Shown piece by piece: positions 18,554 to 26,915 of a stretch of 64,000 bases of DNA (within the stretch, counting starts at the first letter, position 1; every line of letters begins with the position of its first letter). Made by a program: the position numbers and the translations under genes. The stretch covers positions 3,074-67,073 of the forward strand of contig NZ_JBHYRS010000011.1 of the NCBI RefSeq assembly GCF_047974105.1, written 5' to 3'. The notes under the pieces are model-generated. The model saw only the letters and a program-made list of their open reading frames with translations. It made no database searches and was not told the DNA's origin. The stretch comes from Mitsuokella sp047974105 (GTDB taxonomy: Bacteria; Bacillota; Negativicutes; Selenomonadales; Selenomonadaceae).

Positions 18554-18594
18554 AAGTTCACCGTCCTCATTTCTTTATTCAGGTATTCCGGATA

Positions 18595-19752
18595 TCAGCG
18601 CGCAATTTTCGCCAGCAGGGAACCGGCATAGTCACGCGCCCACTGATCTTCGGCAAAAAGTTCTTCCAAGGTCGGAGAAAGCACACATGCGCGCTTCATC
18701 ATCGTCTCCTCGATGATATCGTAGATATCGAGGAAATGAATCTGCCCTTTGAGGAAGGCACTGACCGCCACTTCATTGGCCGCATTGAACACGCAGGGCA
18801 TCGAGCCGCCCATCCTGCCTGCCTCATAGGCAAAGCGCAGTCCCTTAAACGTCTCCGTATCCGGTTTTTCAAACGTCAGGTCCTTGAGTTTCCAGAAGTC
18901 AAGGCGTTCAAAATTTGACGGCTGGCGCGTCGGATACGTCAGCGCGTACTGGATTGGCAGCTTCATATCAGGACAGCCGAGCTGCGCGATGACGGAACCA
19001 TCGACAAACTCAACCATCGAATGAATGATGCTCTGCGGATGCACGACAACCTGAATTTGGTCGTAGCTGACGCCGTAAAGCCATTTTGCTTCAATAACTT
19101 CCAGCCCCTTATTGACGAGCGAGGCGGAGTCGACCGTGATTTTCTGTCCCATATTCCAAGTCGGATGTGCAAGGACCTGCGCTTTCGTTGCGCCGACGAG
19201 TTCCTCGCGCTTCCTGCCGCGGAACGGACCGCCCGAGCAGGTCAGCAGGAGTTTTTCAATCGTCTCGCGCTTCTCACCCTGCAGGCACTGGAAAAAGGCG
19301 CAGTGCTCACTGTCGACAGGCAGGATGGATACGCCCTGCTCCTGCGCGCGGCGCATAACAATCTCACCGGCCACGACAAGTGTCTCTTTATTCGCGAGAG
19401 CAATGTTCTTTTGGGCATCGAGGGCCTTCATCGTCGGCTCAAGACCGGCAAAGCCCATCATGGAAGTCACGACCGTATCGACATCCCCGTAAGCTGCTGC
19501 ATCGATAAAGGCCTGGCGGCCGCCGGCGAGCTTCGTTCTGCCTGTATAGCGTTCTTTCAGACGCTTGTAGGCAGCTTCATCGGAGAGTACGGCGAGCTCC
19601 GGTTCGAATTCGCGAATCTGTTTTTCCAGGAGTTCATCGCTGGAGTTTGCCGCAAGTACGGAAATGTGAAAAAGCTCCGGATGAGAACGAACCACATCAA
19701 GTGTCTGCGTGCCAATGGAGCCGGTCGAGCCTAAGACTGCAATCTTTTTCAT
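18595..19752 (-). CDS. dxr: 1-deoxy-D-xylulose-5-phosphate reductoisomerase
   Basis: Makes MEP from DXP with NADPH, the committed step of the MEP isoprenoid pathway. The 385-residue protein begins MKKIAVLGSTGSIGTQTLDV (NADPH site), and carries LANKETLVVAG, PVDSEHCAFFQCL and the flexible loop around TCSGGPFRGR and HPTWNMGQKITVDSASLVNKG. The ATG at 19752 follows GAGGAAGA; the frame opens earlier but that segment overlaps cdsA. It ends 41 bases before rseP. Confidence 0.97.
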   Translation of the reverse strand: MKKIAVLGSTGSIGTQTLDVVRSHPELFHISVLAANSSDELLEKQIREFEPELAVLSDEAAYKRLKERYTGRTKLAGGRQAFIDAAAYGDVDTVVTSMMGFAGLEPTMKALDAQKNIALANKETLVVAGEIVMRRAQEQGVSILPVDSEHCAFFQCLQGEKRETIEKLLLTCSGGPFRGRKREELVGATKAQVLAHPTWNMGQKITVDSASLVNKGLEVIEAKWLYGVSYDQIQVVVHPQSIIHSMVEFVDGSVIAQLGCPDMKLPIQYALTYPTRQPSNFERLDFWKLKDLTFEKPDTETFKGLRFAYEAGRMGGSMPCVFNAANEVAVSAFLKGQIHFLDIYDIIEETMMKRACVLSPTLEELFAEDQWARDYAGSLLAKIAR

Positions 19753-19775
19753 AAAAATCTTCCTCAAAACCTTCC

Positions 19776-20606
19776 TCACTTCAGGCCGATGCCCGAGATC
19801 AGCACGAAATAATAGACGAGCGGTGCCGTAAACAGCACACTGTCAAAGCGGTCCCAAACACCGCCGTGTCCCGGGATGATATTGCCGGAATCCTTGATGC
19901 CCGTATAGCGCTTGGCCACAGACTCCACGAGGTCGCCCAGTGTTGCCAGAAGAGAAATACAAAAACCGAGAACTGCCATCTCGATAACCGGCAGGGAGAA
20001 AAAGACACCGAGAGCTGCGACTGCAATCGTCGTGCCGACGACAGAACCAAGGAACCCCTCAATCGTCTTATTCGGGCTGATGGTCGGGCAGAGTTTATGA
20101 CGGCCGATAGCCGATCCCGTGAAATACGCAAAGGTGTCACTGGCCCAGGTGCCGATGAACATGATCCAGATCATGGCACAGCCAAATTCAAAGGGGCCGA
20201 AGGACGTTGCGAGCTGCTGCTCCGGATAAAGGAAGCGCAGCATGACCATATGTGCAAACGGAAAACCGAGATACAGGATGCCAGCCACGGATGTGCAGGC
20301 GTCGACAAAGGAAACGCGGCCGTGCAGAAGGACGCTCTCCAAAAGGACGATCAGGACAATGCCCGTGCTGACTGCCATGGATTCTTCGGCATTGCCAAGC
20401 CACGCACAGCCCCAGAGCAGGAACAGCCCGATAATGCCCGTAAGGAACGTGACATTCATGCCTTTTTTATGGAAAGCACGCGCATATTCAAACCACGCAA
20501 CGAGAGACAGCACCAAGGCAAACCCTGCAAAGAGTGCCCCGCCCATCTGAATGACAAGAGCAGCCAGGGCGATGCCGACTACTCCGGTGATGATTCTGGT
20601 AAACAA
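19776..20606 (-). CDS. cdsA: Phosphatidate cytidylyltransferase
   Basis: Forms CDP-diacylglycerol, the branch point of phospholipid synthesis, in the inner membrane. The 276-residue protein has about seven hydrophobic helices and the complete C-terminal CdsA signature: SVAKRYTGIKDSGNIIPGHG followed by GVWDRFDS. The start is TTG at 20606 with TAGGAGCG nine bases ahead. It lies 17 bases after uppS. Confidence 0.95.
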   Translation of the reverse strand: MFTRIITGVVGIALAALVIQMGGALFAGFALVLSLVAWFEYARAFHKKGMNVTFLTGIIGLFLLWGCAWLGNAEESMAVSTGIVLIVLLESVLLHGRVSFVDACTSVAGILYLGFPFAHMVMLRFLYPEQQLATSFGPFEFGCAMIWIMFIGTWASDTFAYFTGSAIGRHKLCPTISPNKTIEGFLGSVVGTTIAVAALGVFFSLPVIEMAVLGFCISLLATLGDLVESVAKRYTGIKDSGNIIPGHGGVWDRFDSVLFTAPLVYYFVLISGIGLK

Positions 20607-20623
20607 GAAAAACGCTCCTATCC

Positions 20624-21418
20624 TTATTTATTGGTGAGTCCGCCAAAGCGGCGGTCACGGCCGGCAAAGTCCACCATAGCATCGACAAAGCACTTTGGCG
20701 TGAAATCCGGCCAATTGACATCGGTAAAGTAAAATTCTGCATAAGCAGACTGCCAGAGCAGAAAGTTCGAAAGACGCTGGTCACCGCTCGTGCGAATGAC
20801 GAGATCCACGGGCGGGTCTCCTGCCGTATCGAGCTCCTGTTCCATGGCCTCAGCATCGATGTCCTCAGCTGCAAATGTTCCGGCAGCGACTTTTTTCGCC
20901 AGTGACTGCGCTGCCCGCAGAAGTTCATCCTGACCGCCATAATTCGCTGCAACATTGAAACGGATGCCCGTATTATCTTTCATGAGAGCCTCTGCTTCGT
21001 TCATCTGACGCTGCAGGCCTTCCGGCATGCCTTCCCTGCGGCCGATAAAACGAATGCGCACGTTGTAATCGTTCATCTCTTCCAGTTCCTTGAGCAGATA
21101 ATCGGAAAAGAGCTTCATGAGAAAATCGACTTCCGGGCGCGGCCGTTTCCAATTCTCAGTCGAAAAGGCATAGACCGTCAGGGCCTCGATGCGCAGGTCG
21201 ATGGCAGCCTTCAGGATATTCTTGAGCGTCTTGACGCCAGCCTTATGACCGGCCGTGCGGATCATACCGCGGCTCTGTGCCCAGCGTCCGTTGCCATCCA
21301 TGATGATGGCAACATGGCGCGGCAGACGCTGCCAATTGATTCTATCATAGATCGGGTCCATGCCAGTGGGCTTTATGTCCTTTTCCTGTCTGGAACCGCC
21401 GAATATCTTTTTCCACAT
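20624..21418 (-). CDS. uppS: Isoprenyl transferase (undecaprenyl diphosphate synthase)
   Basis: Condenses isopentenyl diphosphate onto farnesyl diphosphate to give the C55 carrier used by MraY and MurG. The 264 residues start MWKKIFGGS and show the cis-prenyltransferase marks: MDGNGRWA at 40-47, YAFSTENWKRP, FIGRREGMP and VIRTSGDQRLSNFLLWQSAYAE, with DVNWPDF near the end. GGATGGAGGA precedes the ATG at 21418. A terminator separates it from the ferredoxin gene upstream, so the uppS-to-proS part may have its own promoter. Confidence 0.96.
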   Translation of the reverse strand: MWKKIFGGSRQEKDIKPTGMDPIYDRINWQRLPRHVAIIMDGNGRWAQSRGMIRTAGHKAGVKTLKNILKAAIDLRIEALTVYAFSTENWKRPRPEVDFLMKLFSDYLLKELEEMNDYNVRIRFIGRREGMPEGLQRQMNEAEALMKDNTGIRFNVAANYGGQDELLRAAQSLAKKVAAGTFAAEDIDAEAMEQELDTAGDPPVDLVIRTSGDQRLSNFLLWQSAYAEFYFTDVNWPDFTPKCFVDAMVDFAGRDRRFGGLTNK

Positions 21419-21464
21419 GTGGTAAGTCCTCCATCCTGAGGATATCATATCATGTACAAATAAC

Positions 21465-21498
21465 GAAAAGCCCCTCTCAAAAATTCATAAGAGGGGCC
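21465..21498 (-). terminator. Terminator after the ferredoxin gene
   Basis: GCCCCTCT and AGAGGGGC pair around a 12-base loop; on the minus strand TTTTCGTTATTT follows. It splits the otherwise continuous frr-uppS series. Confidence 0.85.
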
Positions 21499-21510
21499 GC
21501 TCATCATCCA

Positions 21511-21681
21511 TCAGGGAGCTTCAATTGCGGATACCGGGCAGCCGGCAGCGCAAGCACCGCACTCAACGCATTTATCTGCATCGATTTCGTAGTGCTCTGC
21601 ACCCTCGCTGATTGCCTCAACCGGGCAGGTAGCAGCGCAGGAACCGCAGGAAATGCAATCGTCTGTAATCTTGTATGCCAT
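21511..21681 (-). CDS. 2[4Fe-4S] ferredoxin
   Basis: A 56-residue clostridial-type ferredoxin: MAYKITDDCISCGSCAATCP in the first half and CVECGACAAGCP in the second give eight cysteines for two 4Fe-4S clusters. It is a soluble low-potential electron carrier and could serve IspG or other iron-sulfur enzymes of the region (inference). AAGGAGGCG precedes the ATG. The gene upstream ends one base before this start (TGATATG), so the two are coupled. Confidence 0.96.
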   Translation of the reverse strand: MAYKITDDCISCGSCAATCPVEAISEGAEHYEIDADKCVECGACAAGCPVSAIEAP

Positions 21682-21682
21682 A

Positions 21683-21910
21683 TCATTTCGCCTCCTTTCC
21701 AAGCTTCCTCTGCTTTGCAGCAAGAGTCAGCAAGATTTTGCCGTTCGGAAGAAACTTTTCCCGTACGACATAGAGACAGGTTGTATCTGTCTTGAAAAAA
21801 TCACGCGTAGGGCGTGTAATTTCTGTCGTCCACTGGCAGCCAGCTTCCTGCAGCATGTTCTCTGCTTCTGAAAGCGGCCTTGCCAATACGTCTGGAAAGT
21901 TCGGATTCAT
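21683..21910 (-). CDS. Small conserved-looking protein of unknown function
   Basis: I do not recognise this 75-residue protein. It is soluble, starts MNPNFPDVLARPLSEAENML and ends in a basic KQRKLGKEAK tail; a central VVREKFLPNGKILLTLA stretch looks like a beta-strand pair. Support for it being a gene: tight packing (five bases after the frr stop, one base before the ferredoxin start), GGAAG ahead of the ATG, and codon use like its neighbours. Confidence 0.7.
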   Translation of the reverse strand: MNPNFPDVLARPLSEAENMLQEAGCQWTTEITRPTRDFFKTDTTCLYVVREKFLPNGKILLTLAAKQRKLGKEAK

Positions 21911-21915
21911 GTGAA

Positions 21916-22473
21916 TCAGACTTCCATGACTTCTTTTTCTTTGACGGCCTTGGCATCATCGGCAAGCTTGACGTATTTGTCGACGAGCTTCTGCATGGAT
22001 TCCTGACCGCGCTTCGACTCATCTTCCGTGATTTCCTTAGCTTTCTCCATCTTCTTGAAGGCTTCATTGCCATCGCGGCGGATGTTACGCAGAGCGACTT
22101 TGGCCTCTTCCGTCTTCTTATTGACCGTCTTGACGAGTTCCTGACGGCGTTCCTGCGTCAAAGCCGGGATAGAAAGGCGGATGACCGTGCCGTCCGAGTT
22201 TGGTGAAAGGCCGAGGTCCGACTTCATGATGGCGACTTCGATATCATGAAGAATGGATTTTTCCCACGGCTGAATCGTAATCATACGCGGCTCCGGCACC
22301 GTGACCTTGGCAATCTGGTTGACAGGCGTCGGTGCACCGTAATAATCGACCATGACCTTGTCCAAAAGGGACGGCGTAGCACGGCCTGCACGCAGCGAAG
22401 CAAATTCATGCTTGAGCGCTTCGATGCTCTTTTTCATGCGGTCCTCATGGGACGCGAGAATATCTTTTACCAT
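21916..22473 (-). CDS. frr: Ribosome recycling factor
   Basis: Splits post-termination ribosomes together with EF-G. The 185 residues are standard: MKKSIEALKHEFASLRAGRATPSLLDKV at the N terminus, the VNQIAKVTVPEPRMITIQPWEKS hinge and RRELVKTVNKKTEEAKVALRNIRRD. Its ATG overlaps the pyrH stop (TAATG). A ribosome site AGGAGGAAAAG lies inside the end of pyrH. Confidence 0.97.
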   Translation of the reverse strand: MVKDILASHEDRMKKSIEALKHEFASLRAGRATPSLLDKVMVDYYGAPTPVNQIAKVTVPEPRMITIQPWEKSILHDIEVAIMKSDLGLSPNSDGTVIRLSIPALTQERRQELVKTVNKKTEEAKVALRNIRRDGNEAFKKMEKAKEITEDESKRGQESMQKLVDKYVKLADDAKAVKEKEVMEV

Positions 22474-23198
22474 TATTCTTTTCCTCCTACCGTCGTGCCG
22501 ATTTCCTCACCGAGTGCAGCGCGGACGATGTTCTCGTGATCATCGATATTGAAGACGAGAAGCGGAATCTTATTGTCCATGCAAAGGCTTGTAGCCGTCG
22601 TATCCATGACCTGCAGGCCCTTGTTGAGGATCTCGATATAAGTCAGCGAATCGAATTTCTTCGCATTGGCATTCTTGTTCGGATCGCTGTCATAGATGCC
22701 GTCCGTGCCTTTCTTGGCCATGAGGATGACATCGGCTTCGATTTCAGCAGCACGCAGGGCAGCCGTCGTATCCGTCGAGAAATACGGATTGCCCGTGCCG
22801 GCGCCGAAGATGACAACACGGCCTTTTTCCATATGGCGGATGGCCTTGCGGCGGATGTACGGCTCAGCGACCTGACGCATTTCGATGGCGGTCTGTACGC
22901 GCGTATCAACATCCTGCTTTTCAAGGGCATCCTGCAGGGCAAGTGCATTCATAACCGTAGCCATCATGCCCATGTAATCTGCCGTAGCACGGTCCATGCC
23001 CTTGGCAGAGCCAGCAAGACCGCGCCAGATATTACCGCCGCCAACAACGATGGCAACATCGACACCGCGTTCGCGGATTTTCTTGATCTGCTTGGCGATA
23101 TCTTCGACAACAGCCGGATTGATACCAAAGCCCTGATCGCCAGCGAGCGATTCACCACTGAGTTTCAGGACAATGCGTTTATATTTTGCTGCTTCCAA
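22473..23198 (-). CDS. pyrH: UMP kinase
   Basis: Phosphorylates UMP to UDP in pyrimidine nucleotide synthesis. The 241-residue protein begins with YKRIVLKLSGESLAG (phosphate loop), and has VVGGGNIWRG, MDRATADYMGMMATVMNALAL and FGAGTGNPYFSTDT. The likely start is TTG at 23198 because GGAGGTAAG sits six bases ahead; the ATG at 23213 would place this ribosome site inside the gene. It follows tsf after a terminator. Confidence 0.96.
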   Translation of the reverse strand: MEAAKYKRIVLKLSGESLAGDQGFGINPAVVEDIAKQIKKIRERGVDVAIVVGGGNIWRGLAGSAKGMDRATADYMGMMATVMNALALQDALEKQDVDTRVQTAIEMRQVAEPYIRRKAIRHMEKGRVVIFGAGTGNPYFSTDTTAALRAAEIEADVILMAKKGTDGIYDSDPNKNANAKKFDSLTYIEILNKGLQVMDTTATSLCMDNKIPLLVFNIDDHENIVRAALGEEIGTTVGGKE

Positions 23199-23249
23199 AA
23201 TACTTACCTCCATCTAAATATCACTGCATCTTTCTCTATTATAACCTTT

Positions 23250-23290
23250 AAAAAAAGAGAACACAATCCATTATGTGTTCTCTTTCTTTC
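23250..23290 (-). terminator. Terminator between tsf and pyrH
   Basis: AAGAGAACACA and TGTGTTCTCTT arms pair around a short loop; on the minus strand TTTTTTT follows. Transcripts from rpsB-tsf would mostly end here, leaving pyrH to a separate promoter or to read-through. Confidence 0.85.
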
Positions 23291-23314
23291 CATTTTTACC
23301 CTGCGTTCCGGTAA

Positions 23315-24184
23315 TTATTTCATCTGAGCAGCGACTTCAGCAGCGAAGTTCTCCTGCTTCTTCTCGATGCCTTCACCAAGCTGATAACGCGTGAAAGCCG
23401 TTACCTTGACATCGCCGAGGATATCGCTGATCGTCTTGTCGGAATCCTTGACGAAAATCTGTTCATTGAGGCAGACTTCTTTGTAGTACTTCTTGATGCG
23501 GCCATCCACGATGCGCTCGATGATCTTAGCCGGTTTGCCTTCTTCTTCAGCCTGCTTGCGGGCAACTTCCTTCTCATGCTCAACGACGTCAGCCGGAACA
23601 CCCGTCTCATCGATAGCAATCGGATTTGCTGCAGCAATCTGCATAGCAACATCTTTGCCGAGCTCAGCGCTGCCGCCCGTCAGGTCAACGAGGACACCGA
23701 TCTTGCCGCCCATGTGAATGTAGCTTGCGACACGGCCTTCCGTCTCATAGCAGGCGAAACGGCGCAGCGAAATCTTCTCGCCGATCGTAGCCGTAGCTTC
23801 CGTTACGAGGGAAGCTACCGTCTTGCCATCGATTTCGCTGTTATTAAGTGCATCGAGGTCAGCCGGTTTCGTGTCAGCGACGTGTTTTGCAATCTTTTCT
23901 GCCAGTGCACGGAACTGCTCATTGCCGGCAGCGAAATCCGTCTCGCAGTTGACTTCGACGAGAGCACCGACTTTTGCATCTTCGCTGATGTAAGCGACAA
24001 CAGCGCCTTCTGCAGCGATGCGGCCAGCTTTCTTCGCAGCCTTGGCGATGCCCTTTTCACGGAGCCAGTCAATTGCCTTTGCCTTGTCGCCATCCGTAGC
24101 CGTCAGAGCTTTTTTGCAGTCCATCATGCCTGCGCCAGTGGTCTCGCGCAGCTCTTTTACCATTGCAGCCGTAATCTTTGCCAT
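23315..24184 (-). CDS. tsf: Elongation factor Ts
   Basis: Guanine nucleotide exchange factor for EF-Tu. The 289 residues contain VKELRETTGAGMMDCKKAL and the DxDKAxxWLREKG region of the N-terminal UBA-like domain, then the core with VEVNCETDFAA and the dimerisation part with QPFVKD-like IFVKDSDKTISD. AGGAGGAAAAG precedes the ATG. It is separated from rpsB by a hairpin with T-run, as in many bacteria. Confidence 0.97.
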   Translation of the reverse strand: MAKITAAMVKELRETTGAGMMDCKKALTATDGDKAKAIDWLREKGIAKAAKKAGRIAAEGAVVAYISEDAKVGALVEVNCETDFAAGNEQFRALAEKIAKHVADTKPADLDALNNSEIDGKTVASLVTEATATIGEKISLRRFACYETEGRVASYIHMGGKIGVLVDLTGGSAELGKDVAMQIAAANPIAIDETGVPADVVEHEKEVARKQAEEEGKPAKIIERIVDGRIKKYYKEVCLNEQIFVKDSDKTISDILGDVKVTAFTRYQLGEGIEKKQENFAAEVAAQMK

Positions 24185-24200
24185 TGGTTCTTTTCCTCCT

Positions 24201-24239
24201 AATAAAAAAGAGGAGCAAGGGATAACTCCCTTACCCCTC
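24201..24239 (-). terminator. Hairpin with T-run between rpsB and tsf
   Basis: GAGGGGTAAGGGA and TCCCTTGCTCCTC pair around GTTA with one mismatch; TTTTTTA follows on the minus strand. It is very close to the tsf ribosome site, so it probably acts as a partial terminator that sets the S2:EF-Ts ratio. Confidence 0.8.
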
Positions 24240-24258
24240 CCGGTCTTTTTATCGAATC

Positions 24259-24984
24259 TTATTCAGCAGCCGGAGCTTCAGCAGCTTCCGCTTCGCTGTC
24301 CTCACCCTGACGGCCCTCGAGGACTGCATCAGCCATGCGGCCCGTGAGGAGCTTGACGGCGCGGATAGCGTCATCGTTGCCCGGAATGACATAGTCGATC
24401 TCATCCGGATCGCAGTTCGTATCAACGATAGCAACGATAGGAATGTTGAGCTTGCGTGCCTCAGCGACAGCAATGCGCTCCTTGCGCGGATCTACGATGA
24501 AGAGTGCGCCCGGCAGCTTGTTCATCTCTTTGATGCCGCCGAGGTACTGCTCGAGCTTCTCCATCTCATGACGGAGACCCTGAACCTCTTTCTTCGTGAG
24601 GACTTCGAACGTGCCGTCTGCTTCCATAGCCTCGAGCTCTTTGAGACGGGCAATGCGCTTCTGGATCGTGCGGAAGTTCGTCATCATGCCGCCGAGCCAA
24701 CGCTCATTGACATAGAACTGGCCAGCACGCGTAGCTTCTTCTTTGATGGCTTCCTGAGCCTGCTTCTTCGTGCCGACGAACAGAACGCTCTTGCCCTCTT
24801 CTGCAACGCTGCGCAGGAAAGCATAAGCCTCGTCAACCTTCTTGACCGTCTTCTGCAGGTCAATGATGTAGATGCCGTTGCGCTCCGTGAAGATGTACTT
24901 TGCCATCTTCGGGTTCCAGCGGCGCGTCTGATGTCCGAAATGGACACCTGCTTCAAGTAACTGTTTCATGGAAATAACTGCCAT
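24259..24984 (-). CDS. rpsB: 30S ribosomal protein S2
   Basis: Small-subunit ribosomal protein. The 241 residues show MKQLLEAGVHFGHQTRRWNPKM, the FVGTKKQAQEAI segment, RWLGGMMTNF and VIVDTNCDPDxxDYVIPGNDDAIRA near the C terminus, with an acidic Glu/Ala tail. The ATG at 24984 follows CAGGAGGTGC; the reading frame extends upstream but without conservation. First gene of the translation/isoprenoid series. Confidence 0.98.
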   Translation of the reverse strand: MAVISMKQLLEAGVHFGHQTRRWNPKMAKYIFTERNGIYIIDLQKTVKKVDEAYAFLRSVAEEGKSVLFVGTKKQAQEAIKEEATRAGQFYVNERWLGGMMTNFRTIQKRIARLKELEAMEADGTFEVLTKKEVQGLRHEMEKLEQYLGGIKEMNKLPGALFIVDPRKERIAVAEARKLNIPIVAIVDTNCDPDEIDYVIPGNDDAIRAVKLLTGRMADAVLEGRQGEDSEAEAAEAPAAE

Positions 24985-25092
24985 GTTGGTGCACCTCCTG
25001 TTTTTTTCTTCCGCGTCCTTCATCTCTCTGCACCACCCTCTTTGGGGCACAGGGCAGCGATCAGGCCGCGTGCTATTTTTACACCGCTAAAA

Positions 25093-25121
25093 ATTATATC
25101 ATAAGTAAGAGTCCTTGACAA
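25093..25121 (-). promoter_or_regulatory. Promoter of rpsB
   Basis: On the minus strand TTGTCA (25116-25121), 17 bases, TATAAT (25093-25098). The leader of roughly 100 bases to the rpsB start is GC-rich and may fold, but I recognise no named leader motif in it. Confidence 0.7.
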
Positions 25122-25177
25122 TCATCTTATCCGAAAATTTTTCGAGGTATTTTTCTATTATTTTTGAAGAAAATATT

Positions 25178-25204
25178 ATTGTTGTAGTGATTATTTACAA
25201 CAAT
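25178..25204. promoter_or_regulatory. Inverted repeat ATTGTTGTA-N9-TACAACAAT
   Basis: Perfect 9-bp arms in the AT-rich space between the divergent rpsB and symporter genes. It has operator-like spacing; the regulator is unknown. Confidence 0.5.
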
Positions 25205-25238
25205 ACACGCAGGAATCGATGTCAGTTTCTGTATATTG

Positions 25239-25257
25239 TATGTATACGGTATACATA
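25239..25257. promoter_or_regulatory. 19-bp palindrome upstream of the symporter promoter
   Basis: TATGTATAC-G-GTATACATA is a perfect palindrome ending 11 bases before the -35 box. GTATAC cores of this type are common operators of GntR-family regulators (known of the family); no regulator gene adjoins it. Confidence 0.6.
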
Positions 25258-25268
25258 TCTTCTATTAA

Positions 25269-25297
25269 TGGACAAAGATGCACATTTTATCTATAAT
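25269..25297 (+). promoter_or_regulatory. Promoter of the dicarboxylate/amino acid symporter
   Basis: TGGACA (25269-25274), 17-base spacer, TATAAT (25292-25297), about 50 bases before the start codon. Confidence 0.8.
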
Positions 25298-25354
25298 TAA
25301 AAATATGATAAGGAAATGGTATCATACATCATCATAATTAAAGGAGTGAGCCTC

Positions 25355-26572
25355 ATGAACTTATCAATCAAGATTTTTATTGCGCTCGTACTGGCCGTCA
25401 TAGTCGGCCTGATTGCGGGCGAACCTGCACTTCCCTTCATTAACTGGTGGATTGCCCCAATCGGCACGATCTTCATCAACCTCATCAAGATGATGATTGT
25501 ACCGGTTGTGCTCTGCTCACTGGTCGTCGGCATGACGAGCCTTGGCGATACGACAAAGCTCGGCCGCATCGGCATCAAGACGATTGGCCTCTACCTCGTC
25601 ACGACGGCTATCGCCATCGTCATCGGCTTTGGTGTTGCAGGTCTTGCACATCCGGGTGTCGGCCTGCAGATGACGTCGGATGCAGTCGTCAAGGTCAAAG
25701 AAGCACCTTCCATCATGCAGGTCTTCGTTGCGATGGTTCCGGCTAACCCAGTTCAGTCCATGGCTAAAGCCGAAATTCTGCCGGTCATCGTCTTTGCACT
25801 GTTCCTCGGCGTCGGTATTTTGAAGGTCGGCGGCGAACGCGCCGATCTCCTCATCAGATTCTTCGATGCCTGTGCAGAAGTTTCCTATAAGATCATCGGC
25901 ATCGTCATGAGCTTTGCTCCAATCGGTGTCTTTGCCCTGCTCCTGCCGGTCGTCGCCAAGAACGGTCCGTCCGTCCTGCTGCCGCTGATTTCCGTCATTG
26001 CCTGCGTCGCAGTTGGCTGCGTCATCCATGCGGTCTGCGTGTATTCTTCCCTTGCCAAAATCTGGGGCGGCCATACGCCTATGCAGTTCTTCCGCGGCAT
26101 GAGTGAAGCCATGCTCATTGCCTTCACGACGTGCTCGAGTGCTGCTGCCCTGCCGGTCAACATGAAGAACTCGCAGGAAAAGCTCGGCGTTTCGCGCGAT
26201 GTTTCCTCGTTCGTCCTGCCGCTTGGTGCCACGATCAACATGGATGGCACGGCTCTTTACATGGGCGTCTGCTCACTGTTCATCGCGAACGTCTTCGGCA
26301 TTGACCTCACGTACGGCCAGATGGCCATGATCGTCCTCACGGGTACGCTCGCTTCCATCGGTACGGCAGGTGTGCCGGGTGCCGGTCTCATCATGCTCGC
26401 CATGGTCCTGCAGAGCGTCAACCTCCCGATGGAAGGTCTCGCCCTCGTCGCCGGCATCGACCGTGTCCTCGATATGTTCCGTACCTGCCTGAACATCACG
26501 GGTGACGGTGCTGTAGCCATTGTTATGGATCAGGAAGAAAAGAAATACGCCGCGAAAAAAGCCGCAGCGTAA
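25355..26572 (+). CDS. Dicarboxylate/amino acid:cation symporter (DAACS family)
   Basis: Secondary transporter taking up glutamate, aspartate or C4-dicarboxylates with Na+ or H+. The 405 residues hold about eight helices plus re-entrant loops; the family signatures SxxAALPVNMKN, LPLGATINMDGTALY (substrate/cation binding) and GTLASIGTAGVPGAG are present. The ATG at 25355 follows AAAGGAGTGAG. It is monocistronic, with two palindromes before its promoter and a terminator after it. Exact substrate is not readable from these motifs. Confidence 0.93.
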   Translation: MNLSIKIFIALVLAVIVGLIAGEPALPFINWWIAPIGTIFINLIKMMIVPVVLCSLVVGMTSLGDTTKLGRIGIKTIGLYLVTTAIAIVIGFGVAGLAHPGVGLQMTSDAVVKVKEAPSIMQVFVAMVPANPVQSMAKAEILPVIVFALFLGVGILKVGGERADLLIRFFDACAEVSYKIIGIVMSFAPIGVFALLLPVVAKNGPSVLLPLISVIACVAVGCVIHAVCVYSSLAKIWGGHTPMQFFRGMSEAMLIAFTTCSSAAALPVNMKNSQEKLGVSRDVSSFVLPLGATINMDGTALYMGVCSLFIANVFGIDLTYGQMAMIVLTGTLASIGTAGVPGAGLIMLAMVLQSVNLPMEGLALVAGIDRVLDMFRTCLNITGDGAVAIVMDQEEKKYAAKKAAA

Positions 26573-26602
26573 GCGCTCCTTTTCATAAATGCACATCTGC
26601 CC

Positions 26603-26638
26603 AAAACCTCGCAAGACGAAATACTTGCGAGGTTTTTC
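26603..26638 (+). terminator. Terminator of the symporter gene
   Basis: AACCTCGCAAG and CTTGCGAGGTT pair around an 8-base loop, followed by TTTCTAT. Confidence 0.9.
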
Positions 26639-26673
26639 TATATCAAAAACGAGATATAATTGCGATGACGAGG

Positions 26674-26860
26674 CGGGCAGAGGGGAGACAACGTTTCGCA
26701 GGGCAGTTTGCTAAAAATATTTTTTGCCCTTTATGGCATCCCGAAAAAAACAAAAACGCGCTTCGCTTGAACGATTGTTCTTTTTCCGGGATTCTAGTTG
26801 GCAAAAAATATTTTCTTTACGCAAACTGCCAATGCTCCGCTTTTGTCTCCCCTCTGCCCT
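26674..26860 (+). repeat. Structured repeat copy 1 (long imperfect hairpin)
   Basis: The left arm runs from GGGCAGAGGGGAGACAA through GGCAGTTTGC, AATATTTTTTGCC and ATCCCG-AAAAA; the right arm returns with matching complements (TTGTCTCCCCTCTGCCC, GCAAACTGCC, GGCAAAAAATATT, TTTTTCCGGGAT). The stem is interrupted by short bulges. The apical loop, about 26754-26774, is AAACGCGCTTCGCTTGAACG plus one A. Confidence 0.85.
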
Positions 26861-26865
26861 CAAGT

Positions 26866-26915
26866 TTATGCACAGTACGCAGCATCTCATAGTGACAAAA
26901 AGGAAGTGCATAAGG
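26866..26915. repeat. Short inverted repeat between the two long hairpins
   Basis: TTATGCAC (26867-26874) and GTGCATAA (26907-26914) are perfect 8-bp arms around a 32-base centre. Confidence 0.6.

Noticed and set aside
25000..25090. Known ribosomal-protein leader motif before rpsB
   Set aside because: The leader is GC-rich and may fold, but no pattern I know as an S2 leader could be identified.
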